Part shown: positions 58,638 through 64,000 of the stretch, piece by piece
Layout: every line of letters begins with the position of its first letter
Position numbering within the stretch: position 1 is the stretch's first letter
NCBI GenBank assembly: GCA_001931875.2
Contig: MSJH02000828.1
Span: 88,374 to 152,373, forward strand
Length of the DNA: 64,000 nt
Source: Byssochlamys sp. IMV 00236
Lineage: Eukaryota; Ascomycota; Eurotiomycetes; Eurotiales; Thermoascaceae
Direction: 5' to 3'
Position numbers and translations under genes: made by a program
The notes under the pieces: model-generated
Told to the model about the DNA's origin: nothing
Seen by the model: only the letters and a program-made list of their open reading frames with translations
Database searches by the model: none

Positions 58638-59405
58638 TTATGCAGAACGACTTCTACCCTGCCCAGAGCCGAATCGCTTCGCTCTCGGGATCTCGACTGG
58701 TTCCTAGATTATCCCATTAGAATATATCCCATACTAACATGTTAAGAGGACAAGGCATACCGATACAGCCCTTCTCTTCCTTTCGATAACGCGCGCAAAC
58801 CTATCCACCTCTTTTCCCGCCTGCGCAATGTCCCCGCTGCCATTTCTCCCAGCAATGCTACCGCATACAACGTTCTTGTTTCCCTGAATGGTAATACCCC
58901 CAGAGCTGCGGTTCCTACCATTGGTTCCATTGTCTAGAACCCCCGCGGAATGAAGAGCGGATATAATAGCAGTAGTGAGTTCAGTTACTTTCGCTCGGTT
59001 CTTTTGCTGTGTGCTCGTCGGCATCGTTCCTGCGACTTCTGTATCCGGTTGAGAAACTCCGGACTCGGAATTCGAACTGCTAGCGCCAGCAGAGAGAGAA
59101 GGAATGACAATCGTATTCCCATGTCCGATGATTTTGGTAGATACGTCAATGCGAATGGTGATTGGGATGGGAGCAGGTCTGTCCGATGTCTCGTCTTCAT
59201 GCTCTTCATGCTCTGGTACATTGAGTGTCTCCTCTGCAAGCGAATAGGGCGGAGGTGGATAGATGCTTGGGTCTTCGAGAATGGCTCCTCGACCATTGGA
59301 GGAAAGTCCTCTCAGTTGGTCTCGTAGTTCATCCATCCTGTCCTGGAACCAGCGGTGATTCACTGCGCGCTGGGTCGCCATGGTACTATATGGTGGTAGA
59401 GACAT
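58638..59405 (-). CDS. Conserved fungal protein of unknown function
   Basis: Two exons (59405-58761 and 58703-58638) give 236 residues. The first ATG (59405) reads MSLPPYSTMATQRAVNHRW; the second Met (59381) is a possible start. The protein has a Pro-rich segment (SIYPPPPYSLAEET), then ITIRIDVSTKIIGHGNTIVI, a Ser/Thr-rich middle, VTELTTAIISALHSAGVLD and GGITIQGNKNVVCGSIA. These two beta-rich blocks with IIGHGNT and IQGNKNVV recur in Eurotiomycete proteins of unknown role. The second exon, behind a GTATGC donor and TCTAG acceptor, adds a basic tail (IPRAKRFGSGQGRSRS). PPPPY may bind WW domains. No function can be assigned. Confidence 0.72.
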
Positions 59406-60909
59406 TTTCTTTCTTCTTTGCGAAAGTTGATGCTTGTGGTAGGTAATGAATATAAAGGACTCGTTGGGTCAGATGTAGATTGAAGTATTCCGATTGCAAA
59501 GGCAGCTGCTTAGATAGAGCAAGTATGCTTGATCTTTCTTTTGTGGTGATAGAGTCAAGAGCCGAAGTAGATTGAGGGGATAGAGCCAAGTATTTATATC
59601 CATTTATATGTATAACACAGAATTGTGTAAAACCCACAACAATGGGGATTGCTCTTGTGTGTTGAATACCAGGTTCAATAGAGACATTAGTCTGAACTCT
59701 ATATTAGTAGCACTTGCAGATTTCTGGAATATATGATTGAATGGTAGGTAAATAGGGACAATAGAAGCACAGATAGAGACCAAAATTGGATAGTATACAC
59801 GGGAACATTATATGAGGCTGAGAAAGGAGCGCCAGGAAAAGGGGAGATTGGAAAGTTATTGAGTTGGATGTTTGATTTCTATTCAAGATTTCAGCAGCTG
59901 GTCAAGATTGTGAAATTCCGCTATTGTTCTCTTGTTGTTGCACTCCGTCAATAGCACATAAGTCATGTGATTGCATGTAATAATGAAATGGATTTTATCA
60001 CATTGACAAGTAGGAGATAAGAGTATAAGGTAGGCTCTTCCTAACTAGCCATTGTTAATCAATTTAGGGGCGAGAAGCCTATGGTCCTATGGGTTGTGGT
60101 GACCAAGTTGCAGAGAAATGCTTTGGTGGGGGTATGTATATACAAACGAGAAGTAAACACCGAATATGCTGTTTTAACTATCGCCTTTTGAAGGTCGTAC
60201 CACTCTTTCTGAGCAGAATTTCTGATTAACATCGTTTTAGGTTCAATACACAAACTATTGATGAAGGAAAGACCAATCCAGTGGATGGCACGGCCATATA
60301 GAACGAGCTTCAAAAGAATTGTGCTACCACCCAGCAACAATGTCTCTTGTATGGACTGCTTATGCCAGCTCTCCGAGTTTGTATTGATCAATTGGGCGAG
60401 GCAGAATGTGTGATGGAAATGCAGCTGTAAAATCAAGGGACCCGATATCATTATGGAAACGATGCCCCTGCATAGCCGCTCCACACTTCGCCGGTGATTA
60501 TAGAGTACGTAAAGATTGTGCACATGAAAATGAAGAAAAGCCTGGTGCGCATCCGGCTAGGCTGATGATACTCATGTCGAATAGCTCTGGTTCTATGAGG
60601 AAAATGTACGATGCAGATTACGTAGTACAGAGGCCCGAATAATTCAAGTATAGTTTTTCTATCCGATGGTCTATTAGAAATTAACCTATATTTTATTACC
60701 CTATTCACCTTCTCCTGGTAGTTATAACTACACAGGAAAAGCATATTCAACGAAGACTTTTAGAGTGATAGTGATGTGCAACGCATGCCAACGCTACAAG
60801 GCTTGACCTTGTAGCCCAGGGTAGATCCATATAACCAAGCTACATGAAGGTTTGGGCTGGATTGACCGTCGTTCATGAGCACGATGCGACTGTGGCCGTA
60901 TTAGTCTGT
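59406..60909. other. Intergenic between the 58638 gene and the MFS gene
   Basis: These 1.5 kb hold no supported gene. The minus frame 60059-60523 and the plus frame 60406-60642 lack motifs. Confidence 0.5.
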
Positions 60910-62525
60910 CTAAGCAGAATTCTTTCCCTCGACCCTCAATGCACCCTCTTCCCTCTCTTTCCTTCTCCATCCAGCGGCAAACTTCCACTGAACTGTAGGA
61001 CCGATCAGTGCCACCAATTGTACAGCGGCACAGATCGTGAAGGCCACTCCCACACCGACGCCATTGATCATGGGCATGATAAAACTCGTCCCACCAGCGG
61101 CAAATAGACATCTCGCAAGATTCAAACTAGCACTGGCTGCTGCACTCCTATCGGGGAAAATATCCACCAAGTAGGTCATGATAAGGGATTGTGTCGAGAT
61201 AGCAGTCCATCCTGTAATGAAAGTAGAGACGATAGGGACCGCAATGTGCACTTTGTGAGGATATTGGATAGCCCAGCCGAAGAGAATGATAGATAGGCAC
61301 TGTAGAATAGAGAAGATGGGCACGAGTCGAAGACGCGCCTTTTCAAGAGGGAAGGTATCATCACAGCTGGCCCGAGAAACCTCATTGTGTCGCTCGTTGT
61401 CAAATGAAGCCTCATACCTGGCCTTGACGCGGCGATAGTCGATATCAAGGATCTTGCCCGTCACTAACGTTCCGACCATCGATCCTACGCCGTTGGCGAT
61501 GAAGGTCAGACAGATTTGGATCTCAGTCAAGCCATACTTGTCTTGGAAAAGCGACGACATGGCAGTGATACTCATCTGCCAGACGGCATAATAGATAGCA
61601 AGAAAGGCGATAATAGGAGTTGCGTATTTGCTGAAGAGGATTCGGAAGGGACCCAGAAGATCAATAGTCTTCTTCGCCGCGGGAGGTGAATCCTGTCCTT
61701 GCTGCCACTCGACTTTGGTTGTTTTCTGATAAGTATTCAGCGGGTATTTCACCAAGGGATTCGATGGTAGCCGGCTTCCGTTGGCGACAATCGATCGGAG
61801 TGTCTCAGGTAATATCAAAATAAGCACGCAGAGAAAAATACCACTATAAATGGTTAAGAACCAAAAGATTGCTTTCCATCCCAACGATCCAGAAATCGCA
61901 CCTCCAATCACTGGGCCCACGGCAACAGGAACAAGCAACCCTGCTTGAAAGATTCCCATATAGCCTCCACGTTCTGCGCGAGTGGTAATGTCACCGATCA
62001 CACCAGACCCGATTGCAATCGTACTGGCACTGCCTGTACTTTGAAGGCATCGTAAAACAATAAGAGTAGCGTAGTTTTTCGTCTCTGCGAGTCCAATGCA
62101 TGCTCCAAAAAACACAAGAAATGTGCCCATGTATGCTGTTCGACGTCCCTTCACGTCGGAAATTGGACCCCAAAGACTAGGCGCTAGGCCCTGGAAGATG
62201 AGATATGATGTGACAGTAAGGTTGACAAGTTCAATAGAGACATTGAGGTCGTTTGCAATTGTTGGTAAGGCAGGGAAATAGATGTTTGATGCGAAACCAG
62301 AGACTATTTCCAGAACGTTAGCGTGGTAGACTTTTTATGTAAAACTACTTTATGGCTCGCAAACTTACAAGTCGCAGCGGTAGAGACAATGATAATAATT
62401 AGCCATTTTTGTCTTTTATCAAATATGCTGAAGGGTGGTTCGGGAGTGCGATCTCTCTCCGGTGTTGTTGATGCATTCGTCGCGGCGTCGCCATCGGCAA
62501 GTTTTGGATCAGAAGTAGAAGACAT
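60910..62525 (-). CDS. MFS transporter, DHA1 (drug:H+ antiporter-1) type
   Basis: Two exons (62525-62369 and 62303-60910) give 516 residues. The hydrophilic N-terminus precedes twelve membrane segments in two groups of six. Segment 1 is completed by the splice, reading TFSGFASNIYFPALPTIAND. Motif A is GPISDVKGRR (loop 2-3), and motif C-like GLLVPVAVGPVIGGAISGS is in segment 5, a mark of antiporters. A central loop separates the halves. The family exports drugs, organic acids or polyamines by proton exchange at the plasma membrane (yeast Qdr/Dtr group). It faces the isochorismatase-like gene across 301 bp, so the pair may be co-regulated. Confidence 0.9.
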
Positions 62526-62826
62526 TGTGTCCGTTTCTCTCTTCTGTATAGCTAGAGTCTAGTATTAAAGGTTCTCAAGAAAAATAACAGATCGGAACAG
62601 GGCAGAGGATGCTGAAATATATGGACCATGAATTGCAGGAGTGGCAATCGGAGTTCCGCCAGCGGCGTTCGGAGTTGAGTTATAGATCTTCAGGGGACAC
62701 TCTTTCAATTTGCGAGCTGTTAAATGCTCCAATGGACCATCCTGATTAATCTGAAAATTAATACATCCACTCTACCGCTTAGTTTTCTTGCCTCTACTCG
62801 GTAACTCCAAGCGTCTCTTACTCATT
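62526..62826. promoter_or_regulatory. 301-bp bidirectional promoter of MFS and isochorismatase-like genes
   Basis: The two start codons face away from each other across this spacer. It contains the CGG/CCG triplet array listed below, a CCAAT-type pentamer on the minus strand is not evident, and AT-rich sequence lies next to the right-hand gene. Confidence 0.6.
62649..62672. promoter_or_regulatory. Array of CGG/CCG triplets at 7-bp spacing (Zn2Cys6 operator candidate)
   Basis: CGG at 62649-62651, CCG at 62656-62658, CGG at 62663-62665 and CGG at 62670-62672 start exactly 7 bp apart. The first two form CGG-N4-CCG, the second and third CCG-N4-CGG, and the third and fourth CGG-N4-CGG. TCGGAGTT occurs twice, 21 bp apart. 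Binuclear zinc-cluster factors bind such paired triplets with defined spacing. Function is inferred. Confidence 0.55.
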
Positions 62827-63511
62827 ATGGCTGCCTCTGTGACCAGCAGTTCCCTGAGCTTCGGGGAGAACTATGCGATTCTCAACTTGGACTGGATGAC
62901 GGGACTTATCAACGCCGTCAAAGATACATCCGAAGGGCAGACATTGATTGAGAACTGCGTAAAATGGAACGACGCTATACACCAGACATTTCCTCGTCCT
63001 CTTACCGTTTTCTCAACCCTCTCCTTCAGCCCTGGCCAGCCTGAGGTCAAGCCTAACTCGCCATTTGCCAAGCTGATTGCTCCATACGGAGACCTCTCAA
63101 AGGCCTCTCCTGAAGTGCAAATCGACGATCATTTCAAAGTAGACGAAAAGGATATCGTTGTTGAGAAAACAAGGTGGTGCGCTAGCATAGGCAACGCCTT
63201 GGAACAGATCCTACAAGCGAGGAATATCAATACTGTTATCATCGTACGTGACAATTACCTCCATGTCTAACGTTGTTCTAGTAATCTAAATGTTACAGTC
63301 CGGCTTGAGTCTTTCGGGTGTTGTGATGTCCACCATCTATCGGTTGTTCGATCTGGACTACATGATCTATGTTATCAGGGACAATGTGCTGGAATTACCG
63401 GTCAACCAAACAGCAGAGTTCACTTATGTGATGCTCGACATGCTTCTACCCAAGATGGGCCTTAAGGTTATCTCGCTTGGTGAGGCTCTGCAGGCGCTGG
63501 GGAATTCCTAG
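62827..63511 (+). CDS. Isochorismatase-like hydrolase fold, probable loss of catalytic Cys
   Basis: Two exons (62827-63243 and 63299-63511) give 209 residues. The fold opens with ENYAILNLDWMTGLINAV, where the Asp sits at the place of the catalytic Asp. The Lys of VVEKTRWCAS matches the catalytic lysine region. The splice restores VIISGLSLSGVVMSTIYRLF, which aligns with G-x-x-T-x-x-C-V of the cysteine hydrolases, but Val stands where the nucleophilic Cys is expected. Related fungal proteins with TSGVV at this site exist, as I recall. They may be inactive as hydrolases or use another nucleophile; a Cys is present in RWCAS. The gene shares a promoter with the MFS transporter. The start at 62827 is the first ATG; an upstream TTG was rejected. 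Confidence 0.85.
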
Positions 63512-64000
63512 ATCGATTTTCTGGTAGTACGTGGTGTGAACTTAGAGTTCCTTTCCCCCTTAAATACACTGCCAGACCAGTGACTTCGGATATTTTAGTA
63601 TGAAGTAGAATCAAGTCCGTTCAATATAGACAATGTTTCTCGTTGATGTCTAGCTAGACCATCCCGGTAACTCAAACCAAAGGTGTTGTCCTCTCCTGCT
63701 TGGGATTAGAGTATAGAACAACGACGCTGTGAGTACATTCACATTGGCCAATCACATTCCCCATGACTTGTTCAACTCCGGTAGGGTCCCGATTTTCAAC
63801 TCCGGATCTAATATCAAGTCCGAAAGGCTCTAGAAAACAGCTGAAGGTAAAAATCACTAAACAGGCCAAATGAAGAAAAAGCTCATGTCTCGCAGTACAA
63901 AGTCGGAATGAGAACTCAATACATCTTAAGATTAGCAAGAAGAGGAATCGAATCTAGATTTGCTATATCAGATGGTTCGCACGGAGACAATAATACACAT
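63512..64000. other. 3' flank of the isochorismatase-like gene, right edge
   Basis: No gene is seen in these 489 bp. The minus frame 63672-63938 has no motif. Confidence 0.5.

Noticed and set aside
1..64000. tRNA, 5S rRNA and CRISPR arrays
   Set aside because: Reading both strands I found no cloverleaf with matching T-arm, no 5S-like sequence and no regularly spaced direct repeats; a scan with tRNAscan-SE or Infernal would be decisive.

Overview
The window looks like nuclear DNA of a filamentous ascomycete, most likely an Aspergillus-type member of the Eurotiales. The signs are short introns (about 45-100 nt) with GTNNGT donors and CTNAC-like branch points, Zn2Cys6 and bZIP regulators, a GH43 arabinanase with a GPI-type tail, multi-exon permease and MFS genes, and CGG-triplet and GATA promoter motifs. 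I saw no rRNA, tRNA, CRISPR array or bacterial-style operon. Gene models were spliced by hand, checking that exon phases add up and that family motifs read through the junctions.

Layout. 1-9.8 kb: a SERF-like gene cut by the left edge, a small probable mitochondrial protein, a secreted GH43 arabinanase and an amino-acid permease whose promoter carries GATA sites. 11.3-22.5 kb: a housekeeping block with Dap1 (cytochrome b5 fold), Nop4 (four RRMs), Rad10/ERCC1 divergent from Nop4, a ceramide synthase and two membrane proteins of unknown role. 23.8-30.2 kb: a JmjC protein, a Zn2Cys6 regulator and the CK2 regulatory subunit. 30.2-41.1 kb: a gene-sparse island of almost 11 kb with one confident gene (a bZIP factor) and possible decayed transposon sequence. 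41.1-59.4 kb: an orphan membrane-anchored protein, an SRPK-like kinase, a mitochondrial branched-chain aminotransferase, an SCYL2-like pseudokinase, dipeptidyl peptidase III, a Whi2-like BTB protein, Sfh1/Snf5 and an orphan fungal protein. 60.9-63.5 kb: a DHA1-type MFS transporter divergent from an isochorismatase-like protein that lacks the usual cysteine.

Most genes are independent housekeeping loci. Functional links I can argue for are these. The MFS/isochorismatase-like pair shares a 301-bp promoter with four CGG/CCG triplets at exact 7-bp spacing, which looks like a Zn2Cys6 operator. The Nop4 and Rad10 genes share a 271-bp promoter. The ceramide synthase has an acidic tail of CK2 type, and CK2 is known to act on yeast ceramide synthase; the CK2 beta gene is 10 kb away. 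The most unusual observations are the CGG/CCG array, the gene-sparse island, the donor-overlapping stop codons in two genes, and the possible dual targeting of dipeptidyl peptidase III. I did not find a clear, wholly new system.
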